Assembly (NCBI GenBank): GCA_016191115.1
Contig: JACPPG010000017.1
Span: 31,548-95,547 of the forward strand
Direction: 5' to 3'
DNA length: 64,000 nt
From: Planctomycetia bacterium
GTDB taxonomy: Bacteria; Planctomycetota; Planctomycetia; Pirellulales; JACPPG01
The notes beneath the pieces are model-generated. The model was not told the origin of the DNA. It searched no databases and saw only the letters and a list, made by a program, of their open reading frames with translations. Of the stretch, positions 56,042-63,911 are shown one piece after another; the stretch's first letter is position 1, and each line of letters begins with the position of its first letter. The position numbers and the translations under genes were made by a program.

Positions 56042-56374
56042 CTAGAGGGCGAAGCCCTGGCGCTTGGCCAGTTCCGTCAGGCTGCGCTGGAAATAGACCC
56101 AAGGACGGGAACTGCTTCGCTTGAGCGACCAGTCGTAGCAGATATTCACCAGCTTGATCGGCAGCTTGCCTTGCTCGACTAGTATGGCGACGCGGTCGAC
56201 GAACTGAAATTCGATCGGCCGGCGGCACTTCAGCCCCTGCTCGAGCTGCTGCTTCAGCGTCACCTGGACGGCCGGGCCGCTCTTCGTGGGCCCGGCTGCT
56301 TTCGCGGCGGCCGGCCCGATAGCAACCCCGAACAACAGCATCGCGCACGCGGCGCGCGCAAGATCGCGGATCAT
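56042..56374 (-). CDS. small exported protein, unknown
   Basis: 110 residues. Signal peptide about 1-26 (ACAMLLFGVAIGPAAAKAAG). The mature part includes EFQFVDRVAILVEQGKLPIK and ends in a helical segment with SLTELAKRQGFAL. It has two cysteines. No family recognised. A half palindrome related to the one at 47807 lies just beyond its 3' end. Confidence 0.6.
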   Translation of the reverse strand: MIRDLARAACAMLLFGVAIGPAAAKAAGPTKSGPAVQVTLKQQLEQGLKCRRPIEFQFVDRVAILVEQGKLPIKLVNICYDWSLKRSSSRPWVYFQRSLTELAKRQGFAL

Positions 56375-56535
56375 GTCGCAAACCCTGGAAATTGGTGTGA
56401 AGAAGAAGCGTGGCTTCTAAAGCATCCCGTTCCCGGCGGCAAGATCGGTTTGCGGGCTCCGCGCCGCGCGGTCAGCGAGGATCAATACAACTTGCCCAAT
56501 ATCGCCATTTGTGGCTGCCTGATCGCATCCCGCTG

Positions 56536-56565
56536 TTGGAGGTGGGGACGGGGGTGGCCTATGAT
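56536..56565 (+). promoter_or_regulatory. putative sigma-70-type promoter
   Basis: TTGGAG (56536-56541) and TATGAT (56560-56565) are separated by 18 bases, about 110 bases upstream of the proposed ATG at 56676. Called on consensus only. Confidence 0.35.
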
Positions 56566-56675
56566 AGGGTGGGCGCCGAAACAGCAGGCACGGCTTTTGC
56601 CGGACGTGGCGCAACCCCTTCGTGGCCAGCGAGAAACGCACGGCTTGCGGCGAAGCGGTGGCACAAGTGAAACGA

Positions 56676-58457
56676 ATGATCAACAACGCATACGTGCAAT
56701 CTGCTCGAGGCATGCTCTTGGCCATGGCACTGCCGGTGAGTGGTGCGTGGGCGGCCGAGGCGCCGATGGCTGCCGGCGCTAACGCTGCCACGGCCGCGCC
56801 CCCGGATGCCACGCAGGTTGCAACATTGGTCGAACAATTGCACGCCGATCGTTTCGACGTGCGCAGCCGCGCCGCGGAGCGGCTCGAAAAGCTAGCGGAC
56901 GATCCGTCCTGGCAGCCCGCGCTGGCAGAGACCTTGCAGCAAGTCCTGCTGCGTGCCGAGACGCCGTTCGAGGTTCGCGCGTTGTGCGAGCCGCTGCTAC
57001 TGCGCTTGCCTCCGCCCGCCGAACGCGCCGCTGGCCCGCTCGACGAGAAAGAGATCGACAAGCTGCTCTTGCAAGCCGACGCGGAGACGTACGGGCTGCG
57101 CGTGGGCGCGGCGGCGCGGCTGGCGTGGCTGGCGCACGGCAACCCGCCCGCGGCCTTCGCCGTGGCGCAGAAGTTGAAGCGCCGGCTGGCCGATCCCGAG
57201 CTGTCGAGCGAGGCGCGGCGACGGCTGACGCGCGTGTGGAGCGCGGCGCGCGTGGCGTGGCTAACGAGCGATCCGGCGACGTGGCCGGCGCCGACCGCCA
57301 CCTCGCAGCAGATCGACCAATGGCTCGCGACGCTGGCCTCGCCCACCGCCGATCGATTGGCCAAGGAAGCGGCCGAGCGCGAGTTAGTCGATTTGGCCGC
57401 GTACGAAAGCGAGACGCCCAAGCTGCGCAGCGTCGTCGAGCGGCACCTCGCCGACCCGGCGCTCGACAGCGAGACTCAACATCAGCTCGAGCGGATCCAT
57501 GAATTCACCCGGCCGGGGATGGCGGCCGAGATCTGGATCGAGCACTCCCACCGCACCGTTCAGTATCTGCTGGTCGACGTGCCGCAACATCCGGACGAAG
57601 CGCCGCGGGCCACGCACTTCGACCGCGTCGACGATTCCGGGGCTCACTGCGTGAGCGGCAATTCGCTGGCGGCCGGCGACTATCCCGTGGGCGTGGCCAT
57701 CCCGCCGACGTTGAACGCCCAGGGCGTGCCGCGCGAGGGCCTGATGTTTCACCTGGTGAACCTGCCCACGGCGCGACGCCGGCTGCTGTACGAATACCAG
57801 CATCTGAAGACGGACGAAGACGAGCGGTTGATTCAACTGAGCCAGCGTACCGTCGATTGGATGCTGCGGAGGAAGACCGTTTTGTCGGAGCGCGAGATCG
57901 CCATGCTGCGGCAACTCGATGCGGGCGTCGTGTCGCGCTTCGCGGGGCCTTATTTGCTGGCGGTCGACGACCAGCCGATGGGCGCGGGGGATGAATCGCC
58001 GATCGGCGCCCGCGCCAGCCGGCACGCCATGCTGTGCTTGCTGTTGGCTGAATACGGCACGCACGAGGCCGTGCCGGGACTGGCCGACGCCGCGCGGCGC
58101 GGGCGGCTGCTGCAGCCCTCGGACGACGTCCCTTATCACGTCGCCTGGCTGGCGGCGCTGTCGATCGCCCAGCGCGACCCGTGGCCCGAAGTCGACGATT
58201 GGCTGGCCAGCCTCGTTCCGAGTTCCGAGCCGCTGACGGCGCGGGGCCTGCCCCGCCCCGAGCTGGGCGCGACGGCTGCCGCGATGTTACTCGACCGCAA
58301 CGGGGCTACGCCCGGCGAGTTCGGCCTGGTCGAGCTGGCGGGCCAGGTCCGCGGCTTTGGGATTCCGGCCAGCCGCTTCCAAACGCCGCAGCATCGCCGC
58401 GAGGTCCTCGACTGGTGGAAGCGCCAGCAGGAGCGCCGCAAGGCCGCGGGGGCGTAA
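56676..58457 (+). CDS. exported HEAT-like repeat protein
   Basis: 593 residues. The ATG at 56676 gives a signal peptide ending SGAWAAEA; earlier GTG starts at 56622 and 56667 are possible. Helical repeats (LVEQLHADRFDVRSRAAERL, LKRRLADPELSSEARRRL) cover the first 270 residues, followed by a beta-rich region (WIEHSHRTVQYLLVDVPQHP) and more helices. The stop codon lies inside a 10-bp target sequence duplicated by element A8. Function unknown; it resembles the HEAT-like protein at 12822 in its opening. Confidence 0.75.
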   Translation: MINNAYVQSARGMLLAMALPVSGAWAAEAPMAAGANAATAAPPDATQVATLVEQLHADRFDVRSRAAERLEKLADDPSWQPALAETLQQVLLRAETPFEVRALCEPLLLRLPPPAERAAGPLDEKEIDKLLLQADAETYGLRVGAAARLAWLAHGNPPAAFAVAQKLKRRLADPELSSEARRRLTRVWSAARVAWLTSDPATWPAPTATSQQIDQWLATLASPTADRLAKEAAERELVDLAAYESETPKLRSVVERHLADPALDSETQHQLERIHEFTRPGMAAEIWIEHSHRTVQYLLVDVPQHPDEAPRATHFDRVDDSGAHCVSGNSLAAGDYPVGVAIPPTLNAQGVPREGLMFHLVNLPTARRRLLYEYQHLKTDEDERLIQLSQRTVDWMLRRKTVLSEREIAMLRQLDAGVVSRFAGPYLLAVDDQPMGAGDESPIGARASRHAMLCLLLAEYGTHEAVPGLADAARRGRLLQPSDDVPYHVAWLAALSIAQRDPWPEVDDWLASLVPSSEPLTARGLPRPELGATAAAMLLDRNGATPGEFGLVELAGQVRGFGIPASRFQTPQHRREVLDWWKRQQERRKAAGA

Positions 58458-58459
58458 GG

Positions 58460-58617
58460 CAGGGCCATTCTGTTTTTCAAAATGGCGAGGCGGGAAAATG
58501 GGACTGGCTCCGAGCATAAACAGCGCAAGTCCTTTCAGACGATACGTTGCGTCTCGGTGCCTGTCCCACTTTCCCGCCGGTGCGCCGCCGGCAAGCTTGA
58601 ATCTGTGAACGGCCCTG
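58460..58617 (+). mobile_element. family A MITE-like palindrome, copy A8
   Basis: 158 bp, CAGGGCC to GGCCCTG, both ends intact. Its sequence is close to A1 (one extra base in ccagacgatacgttgcg). Flanked by the exact 10-bp repeat GGGCGTAAGG. It lies 2 bases after a stop codon. Confidence 0.92.
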
Positions 58618-58627
58618 GGGCGTAAGG

Positions 58628-58752
58628 CAGGAGAACTGCAAAGTCCGGGGTCTGGCTCATTTTTCGGCACATGCGGTTCTCAATCCTTCCGAAGGACCTT
58701 CCGCCGAAAAATGTGCCTGACCCCCTCTCCCAGGCTCCCTCTCCCAGGCCTG
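58628..58752 (+). mobile_element. family B MITE-like palindrome, copy B4
   Basis: Left end CAGGAGAACTGC and CTGGCTC arm intact. The right outer arm is replaced by a short repetition (ctccctctcccagg) but it still ends CCTG, and it is flanked by GGGCGTAAGG on both sides. The inner CAGGCAC arm is intact. Confidence 0.85.
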
Positions 58753-58795
58753 GGGCGTAAGGCGTGCGTCGCGTGATCACCGCGAGGCGTGTGCG

Positions 58796-60349
58796 TTACT
58801 CGGCCGTCGCCGCTGCCACGCGGGCTTCCCAGAACTTGCGCGCTTCGTCGTGGTATTTGAGCACCTCGGCGCGTTCCTCGGCGTCGTCCAGCTTCAGGTT
58901 CGCCGTGCGCTCGTTCATCCAGTCGAGAAAAAACCTCGCCGCCGCCTTGCTGATACGCGGCTTTTCACCGATCTCGACGTACCACGGGCCGCTTGAGGCA
59001 AAGCGGTACGTTTCGTTGTTGTCGGTGACCGCACGCACCAGCGCCCAGCCGCTTTCGGTGAACCGTACCGGAGGCAGATGCCCGTTTCGGTTGGCGTAGT
59101 CCTCGAGCCGGACGCTTTGGGCCACGCGACCGTCCTTGACGATTTCGAGGTAGTCGATCTTGTCGCGCGTCGTCAGATTGAGCGTGATCGCAAGCTCGAT
59201 CGCCTCGCCCGCCGCCGCGTGGAACAAGTGCCCCGGCAGACGGTTGTTCGCCAAGGGCCGGATCAACGGGCCGTTGGTGACCACCACGCGGCCCGCCTTG
59301 AAGGCCTCCCACCACGCCCGGTAGTCGAACTCGTTCTTGTCGACCCACACGTACACGCGGTCGTAGCCGACGGGGTTCGGCAGCACGCCCGAGGCGCTGC
59401 CGGCCGACGGCGGGATGCGCAGCCCGCTGTCGAGCACCTGATAGTAAATCTCCTCGGACCATTGGCCGTTGCCGCGCGCGCCCGGGAAGCGCTTGGTATC
59501 GCGCGGGCGGCCCCACGCCTCGCCGGGATACATCCCGCTGCGCTGCATGTGATTGTTCGCCAGGCCGATCGAATCGACCTTTCCGCTGGCGAGCCAGATC
59601 GGGACGTCCCACCAGAAAGGCTTCTCGACGTCGATCCATGCGCTCTCCTGCTCGCGCGCGGCCAGCAGGAACTTCATCGACGGCGGGTATTCCATTTTTT
59701 GCGCGCCCGTCCCTTTCGGCGGACCGACGAGCGGCAACGGCTCCTTCAAATTGAAGAACAGCAGCGCGCCGCCACCGCGCTCGTCTTCGCCTCCCATCAA
59801 GTCGTAGATGCGGTTCCCATCGAAGCGGACGACCGGCTGCTTCGGCGGCCGCCCGTCGGGCAGTAGATTCCGCTCGTTCCACCAGGTGATCAGAGGCGCG
59901 ACGTGCAAGTCCTCGGCCTGCATGAGCAGGCGGATTTCGGCGGCCGGCCGGTGGACGTGCAGATCGCCCGACCACCAACCTTCGGCCGCCATGTCGACGG
60001 CGCGTTTCAGGTCGATCTCCTGCTCGTCGTTGGCGCCGTCGTTGATCGTGAAGTGTCCCTTGCGGTCGACGTACTCCGGCCCGCGCTCGAGCTCGAACGT
60101 GTAGGTCCCTTTGGGCAGCTTGAGGGCAATCTTGCCGGGAAAAACAAAGTGGTCGCGCCAGAAGGGCGCACCCGGCGCTTTTTGCGGCGCGCCCTTGGCG
60201 TTCTTGAGGTGCATCCGGCAGGCGATCGGCTTGCCAGTCTCGGTGTCGACGACGGTGACTCGCAGTTCGCCGCCGGCAGCCCACAGCCGTGACGGCGAGA
60301 AGAATAGGATGAATGCGAGGCCGACGACGGTGCAGACCGTGCGACGCAT
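58796..60349 (-). CDS. CehA/McbA-family metallohydrolase-like exported protein
   Basis: 517 residues. Signal peptide about 1-24 (VVGLAFILFFSPSRLWAAG). A beta-rich N-terminal region (ELRVTVVDTETGKPIACRMH) precedes the metal motif WWSGDLHVHRPAAEIRLLMQ, the PHP-type GDLHVH of the CehA/McbA family, and WLASGKVDSIGLANNHMQRS. It is probably a phosphoesterase/amidase-like hydrolase. The ATG at 60349 has GGAG 7 bases upstream; the ATG at 60355 is too close. Confidence 0.8.
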   Translation of the reverse strand: MRRTVCTVVGLAFILFFSPSRLWAAGGELRVTVVDTETGKPIACRMHLKNAKGAPQKAPGAPFWRDHFVFPGKIALKLPKGTYTFELERGPEYVDRKGHFTINDGANDEQEIDLKRAVDMAAEGWWSGDLHVHRPAAEIRLLMQAEDLHVAPLITWWNERNLLPDGRPPKQPVVRFDGNRIYDLMGGEDERGGGALLFFNLKEPLPLVGPPKGTGAQKMEYPPSMKFLLAAREQESAWIDVEKPFWWDVPIWLASGKVDSIGLANNHMQRSGMYPGEAWGRPRDTKRFPGARGNGQWSEEIYYQVLDSGLRIPPSAGSASGVLPNPVGYDRVYVWVDKNEFDYRAWWEAFKAGRVVVTNGPLIRPLANNRLPGHLFHAAAGEAIELAITLNLTTRDKIDYLEIVKDGRVAQSVRLEDYANRNGHLPPVRFTESGWALVRAVTDNNETYRFASSGPWYVEIGEKPRISKAAARFFLDWMNERTANLKLDDAEERAEVLKYHDEARKFWEARVAAATAE

Positions 60350-60438
60350 AGCCATGCTCCAAGTTAAGACGCGGCCGTGCCGAGTTGAGACCGCATAAGT
60401 AACGTAGCATGGTGGTAAAGGGGTGCCACCAGATTCAC

Positions 60439-60548
60439 GTTGCGGCGCACAGGGAGGGCGAGGCTCCCGCCGAGCCGGCGCTAAAGCGATATCGGCTTTC
60501 GCGGCTCGGCGGGAGCCTCGCCCTCCCGACGTCCGGCCGCGCCGCAAC
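60439..60548. repeat. composite palindrome with perfect 26-bp inner arms
   Basis: Inner arms lie at 60452-60477 and 60502-60527 (left begins GGGAGGGCGAGGCTCCCGCC) and are perfect complements. Outer arms GTTGCGGCGC (60439-60448) and GCGCCGCAAC (60539-60548) add another stem, and AAAGC/GCTTT closes the apex. It lies between divergent genes and could form a large cruciform. Confidence 0.85.
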
Positions 60549-60618
60549 AAATGGTATGGGCCCGCGCGGTCGAGTATGATGCTCGAAGATTCGCCGCCGC
60601 GCGTTTAGTGTAGGATCG

Positions 60619-62814
60619 ATGATGCGGTCCCGATTTCGTATTCCGGTCGCGGTCTGCTGCACGGGCGCGATCTGGCTTGCCCTGGCGGCCTCGCTGCGCG
60701 CCGCGCCGAATGGACCGGCCGCGTTTGACACGCGCGCGCGGGTTCCTTGGACCATGTCGCAGGTCGTCGGCCGGCCCGATCCGCCGTTGCCCTTCCGCGT
60801 CCGGCGCGTGTTTGAGCGTGTGCCGCTCAAACAGCCTCTCTTCTTCACGCACGAACCGGGCACCGGGCGGCTGTTGGTTGTCGAGCAGCAGGGCCGGATC
60901 GTCGCCTTTCCCAACCGGGCGGACAGCGAGGCTGTTGACCTCTTCTTGGACACCGGGCGGGAGACGTATAGCCTGACCTTTGATCCGAAATACGCCGACA
61001 ACCGTTACGTCTACGTGTTCAGCAACGGGCCGCGCGACGCCACGAAGAAACAGAATCGCATCGCGCGATTCGAGGTCAGCCGCGAGCCGCCGCAGGCGTG
61101 CCTTCCGGCGAGCGAGAAGGTGATCATCGAGTTCGAGTCCAACGGCCACAACGGCGGCGACCTGGCCTTTGGGCCGGACGGCTGTCTGTACATCTCGGCC
61201 GGCGACGGCACGTCGGACTCCGACACCAATGTCACCGGCCAGGACTTGAGCGACCTGGTGTCGGCCATCCTGAGGATCGACCTACGACGGACCGACGAGG
61301 GGCGCAACTACGCCATCCCGCGCGACAACCCGTTTGTCGAGCAGGCCGGGGCGCGGGGGGAAATCTGGGCCTATGGCCTGCGGAATCCCTGGCGGATCGC
61401 CTTCGATCGCGAAAGCGGCCGCCTGTGGGTGGGGGACGTGGGGCAAGATGTGCGAGAGATCGTGCACGTCATCCAGCGTGGCGGCAACTACGGGTGGAGC
61501 GTCGAGGAAGGAGGCCAGCCGTTTCACCCCGGGCGGGCCCGCGGCCCGACGCCAATCCTGCCACCGGTGGCCGTTCATCCGCATTCTGAAGCGCGCAGCA
61601 TGACCGGCGGCCGCGTGTACCACGGCTCGCGACTGGCCGACTTGCGCGGCGCGTACGTCTATGGCGATTACTCGACGGGCCGCGTCTGGGGGTTGCGCTA
61701 CGACGGGCAGCGGGTCACGTGGCAGCGCGAGCTGGCCGACACGACGCTCGCGATCGTGGCCATTGGCGAGGATGCCGATGGCGAGCTGCATATCGTCGAT
61801 CACGCCGGCGGGATCTACCGATTGGAGCCGAACGAAGCGACGGCAGTGAATCAACAATTCCCGCGCAAGCTGAGCGAGACCGGCCTCTTCGCGGACGTAG
61901 CGGGGCACGCGCCGGCCGCCGGCCTGATCCCTTATTCGGTCAATAGCGCTCTCTGGTCGGATGGGGCGCTTAAGGATCGCCTTATCGCGCTACCGGGCGA
62001 GGCGCAGATCGAGTTTGTCGAGGCGCACGGGTGGAACTTTCCGGATGGCGCGGTCATCGTGAAGACGTTTTCGTTCGAGACGCGGCCGGGTGACGCGGCT
62101 TCGCGGCGGCGGGTTGAGACCCGCTTGCTCGTGCGCGAGCAGGGTGAGTGGACCGGTTACTCGTATCAATGGAACGACGAGCAGACGGACGCCGAGCTCG
62201 TGCCGGCCGCCGGCTGCGATCGCGAATTGCCGTTCGCCGCCGAGGGAGCAGCGGACGAGCCGCCCGGCCAAAAGTGGCACTTTCCCAGCCGCGCCGAGTG
62301 CATGATGTGCCACACGCGGGCGGCCAACTACGTGCTCGGCCTGTCGACGCCGCAGATGAACCGCGCGCACAACTACGGAGGCGAGGAAGAGAATCAACTC
62401 GCGGTGCTAGAGCGGCTAGGCGCGTTCAAGGCCGCGCTACCGAAACGGCCGGCGGAACTGCCCGCCCTGGCGGACCCGCGCGACGCCTCGGCCGATCTGG
62501 CGGCCCGGGCACGGTCGTATCTGCACGCCAACTGTGCGCACTGTCACGTGATGGCCGGCGGCGGCAACGCGCGGATCGACCTCGATATCGCCACGCCGTT
62601 CGAGAAATCGTACACCTTGGGCGAGCGGCCGCTACACGAGACGTTCGGCGTCGAACGGGCCCTGCTCGTGGCGCCCGGAGAGCCGGAGCGATCGGTGCTG
62701 CTATCCCGCTTGGAGCGCACGGGGCGTGGAAGGATGCCCCCTTTGAGCACGTCGGTCGTCGATCGAGACGCGGCCAGTTTGCTGCGAGAGTGGATCGCCG
62801 GGCAACAACGCTAA
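60619..62814 (+). CDS. sorbosone dehydrogenase-like protein with two c-type haem motifs
   Basis: 731 residues. Signal peptide about 1-29. The first 420 residues are a soluble-quinoprotein (sorbosone dehydrogenase) propeller: HNGGDLAFGPDGCLYISAGD, WAYGLRNPWRIAFDRESGRL and RGGNYGWSVEEG. The C-terminal part has CMMCH (about 561) and CAHCH (about 639), the latter in a cytochrome-like ANCAHCHVMAGGGNARIDLD. It probably oxidises a sugar or alcohol with PQQ and passes electrons to haem. AGGA precedes the ATG at 60619. Confidence 0.88.
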   Translation: MMRSRFRIPVAVCCTGAIWLALAASLRAAPNGPAAFDTRARVPWTMSQVVGRPDPPLPFRVRRVFERVPLKQPLFFTHEPGTGRLLVVEQQGRIVAFPNRADSEAVDLFLDTGRETYSLTFDPKYADNRYVYVFSNGPRDATKKQNRIARFEVSREPPQACLPASEKVIIEFESNGHNGGDLAFGPDGCLYISAGDGTSDSDTNVTGQDLSDLVSAILRIDLRRTDEGRNYAIPRDNPFVEQAGARGEIWAYGLRNPWRIAFDRESGRLWVGDVGQDVREIVHVIQRGGNYGWSVEEGGQPFHPGRARGPTPILPPVAVHPHSEARSMTGGRVYHGSRLADLRGAYVYGDYSTGRVWGLRYDGQRVTWQRELADTTLAIVAIGEDADGELHIVDHAGGIYRLEPNEATAVNQQFPRKLSETGLFADVAGHAPAAGLIPYSVNSALWSDGALKDRLIALPGEAQIEFVEAHGWNFPDGAVIVKTFSFETRPGDAASRRRVETRLLVREQGEWTGYSYQWNDEQTDAELVPAAGCDRELPFAAEGAADEPPGQKWHFPSRAECMMCHTRAANYVLGLSTPQMNRAHNYGGEEENQLAVLERLGAFKAALPKRPAELPALADPRDASADLAARARSYLHANCAHCHVMAGGGNARIDLDIATPFEKSYTLGERPLHETFGVERALLVAPGEPERSVLLSRLERTGRGRMPPLSTSVVDRDAASLLREWIAGQQR

Positions 62815-62826
62815 GTGGTCAGCGGA

Positions 62827-62897
62827 CAGTGGTCGGTGGTCAGTAAAGAGGAGCCGCGTCAAGTTGCGGTCCACTGACCACTGACCACCGACCACTG
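62827..62897. repeat. palindromic intergenic element (cagtggtcggtggtcagt type)
   Basis: Perfect 18-bp arms at 62827-62844 (CAGTGGTCGGTGGTCAGT) and 62880-62897. The flanking bases repeat gtggtcag and actgacca words. It lies between two genes on the same strand and may cap the upstream transcript; no T-tract follows. Confidence 0.8.
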
Positions 62898-62918
62898 ACT
62901 CCACTGACCATTTCTCCG

Positions 62919-63764
62919 ATGGACACCATCGAGCGCATTCTGCGGGAAGTGCCTGAACTGGCCGAGCCGCACTCCGTGACGCCGCTTGGTGGCGGGATCA
63001 CCAATCGCAATTATCGCGTCGAATCCAAGGGCGGTGCATTCGTGCTGCGCGTCGCAGGCGAGGACACCGCGCTATTGGGCATCGATCGCGACCGCGAGCA
63101 CGCCTGCGCGCGGGCCGCCGCCGCTGTCGGCGTCGGGGCGGAGGTGATCGCCTATCTGCCGCACCATGCGGCGCTCGTCACGCGATTCGTCGAGGGGCGC
63201 GTGCTATCGGTCAAGGACGCGGCCGCGAGCGACGTGCTTGCGCGAGCGGTCCGTTCGCTGCGCACGTATCACCGCGGACCGGCCGTGCCGGGAGAGTTCA
63301 GCGCGTTTCGCACCATACGCGACTATCACCGTCTGGCGGTCGAACGCCGCGTGCCGATGTCCGCGGACGTGCCGCGGGCCCTCGCCGAGCTTGCGGCCAT
63401 CGAGCGCGCGCTGGGCCCGCCGGAAGCGCTCCGCCCATGCCATAACGATCTATTGCCGTCGAACCTGATCGACGACGGTACGGGCGTGCGGATCATCGAC
63501 TGGGAATACGCGGCGATGGGTGACCCGTTTTTCGACCTGGGGAACTTCGCCGAGAACCATCTGCTATCGCCCGCGCAGGAAGAAGAACTGCTGCGGTTGT
63601 ACTTTGGCACAGCGCGGCTGCCCGATCGGGGCCGGCTGGCCATGATGCGGCGCGTATCGGCGCTCCGCGAAGCAACCTGGGGCTTCGCCCAGACCGGCAT
63701 CTCGAAGCTGGATTTCGATTTTCTCGCGTACGCCGAGCAGCACCTGCGGCGCTTCCGGCCGTAG
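62919..63764 (+). CDS. choline/aminoglycoside kinase-like phosphotransferase
   Basis: 281 residues. The N-terminal lobe has TPLGGGITNRNYRVESKGGA, the catalytic loop is CHNDLLPSNLIDDGTGV, and the DFG-equivalent is IIDWEYAAMGDPFFDLGNF. These are the choline/ethanolamine kinase signatures of the APH superfamily. It likely phosphorylates a small hydroxylated metabolite such as choline in the cytoplasm. It may be expressed alone, since a palindrome separates it from the previous gene. Confidence 0.88.
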   Translation: MDTIERILREVPELAEPHSVTPLGGGITNRNYRVESKGGAFVLRVAGEDTALLGIDRDREHACARAAAAVGVGAEVIAYLPHHAALVTRFVEGRVLSVKDAAASDVLARAVRSLRTYHRGPAVPGEFSAFRTIRDYHRLAVERRVPMSADVPRALAELAAIERALGPPEALRPCHNDLLPSNLIDDGTGVRIIDWEYAAMGDPFFDLGNFAENHLLSPAQEEELLRLYFGTARLPDRGRLAMMRRVSALREATWGFAQTGISKLDFDFLAYAEQHLRRFRP

Positions 63765-63790
63765 GGCCGGCTCCAAGCCTGCTCGATGCC

Positions 63791-63834
63791 CAGGAGGTCC
63801 TGGGAAAGGGGGTCTGACAGAATGTCCCCTTTTA
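63791..63834. repeat. B-like end or unrelated short palindrome next to a transposase
   Basis: caggaggtcctgggaaaggg followed by ggtctgacagaatgtcccct resembles the right arm of family B (cctgggagagggggtcaggc), but the rest differs and only one end is visible. It ends 78 bases before the partial transposase start. Confidence 0.4.
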
Positions 63835-63911
63835 GTAACTCTTTAGCCGTGTGAAGTTGGTCTTGGTGAAATTGGGCTGGTGTTTTATGACGATGGGCAT
63901 TGATCAGTGGC

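Larger units (their letters stand above)
58450..58762. repeat. three copies of a 10-bp target sequence around two elements
   Basis: GGGCGTAAGG occurs at 58450-58459, 58618-58627 and 58753-58762. The first copy contains the stop codon TAA of the gene ending at 58457. The order is target, A8, target, B4, target, the same logic as at 5337-5648 with the two families swapped. Confidence 0.9.

Noticed and set aside
5482..58617. Interpretation of families A and B as REP/BIME elements moved by RAYT proteins
   Set aside because: No GTAG/GGAG tetranucleotide was seen, the elements are longer than usual REPs, and direct repeats flank all complete copies. No RAYT gene was found.
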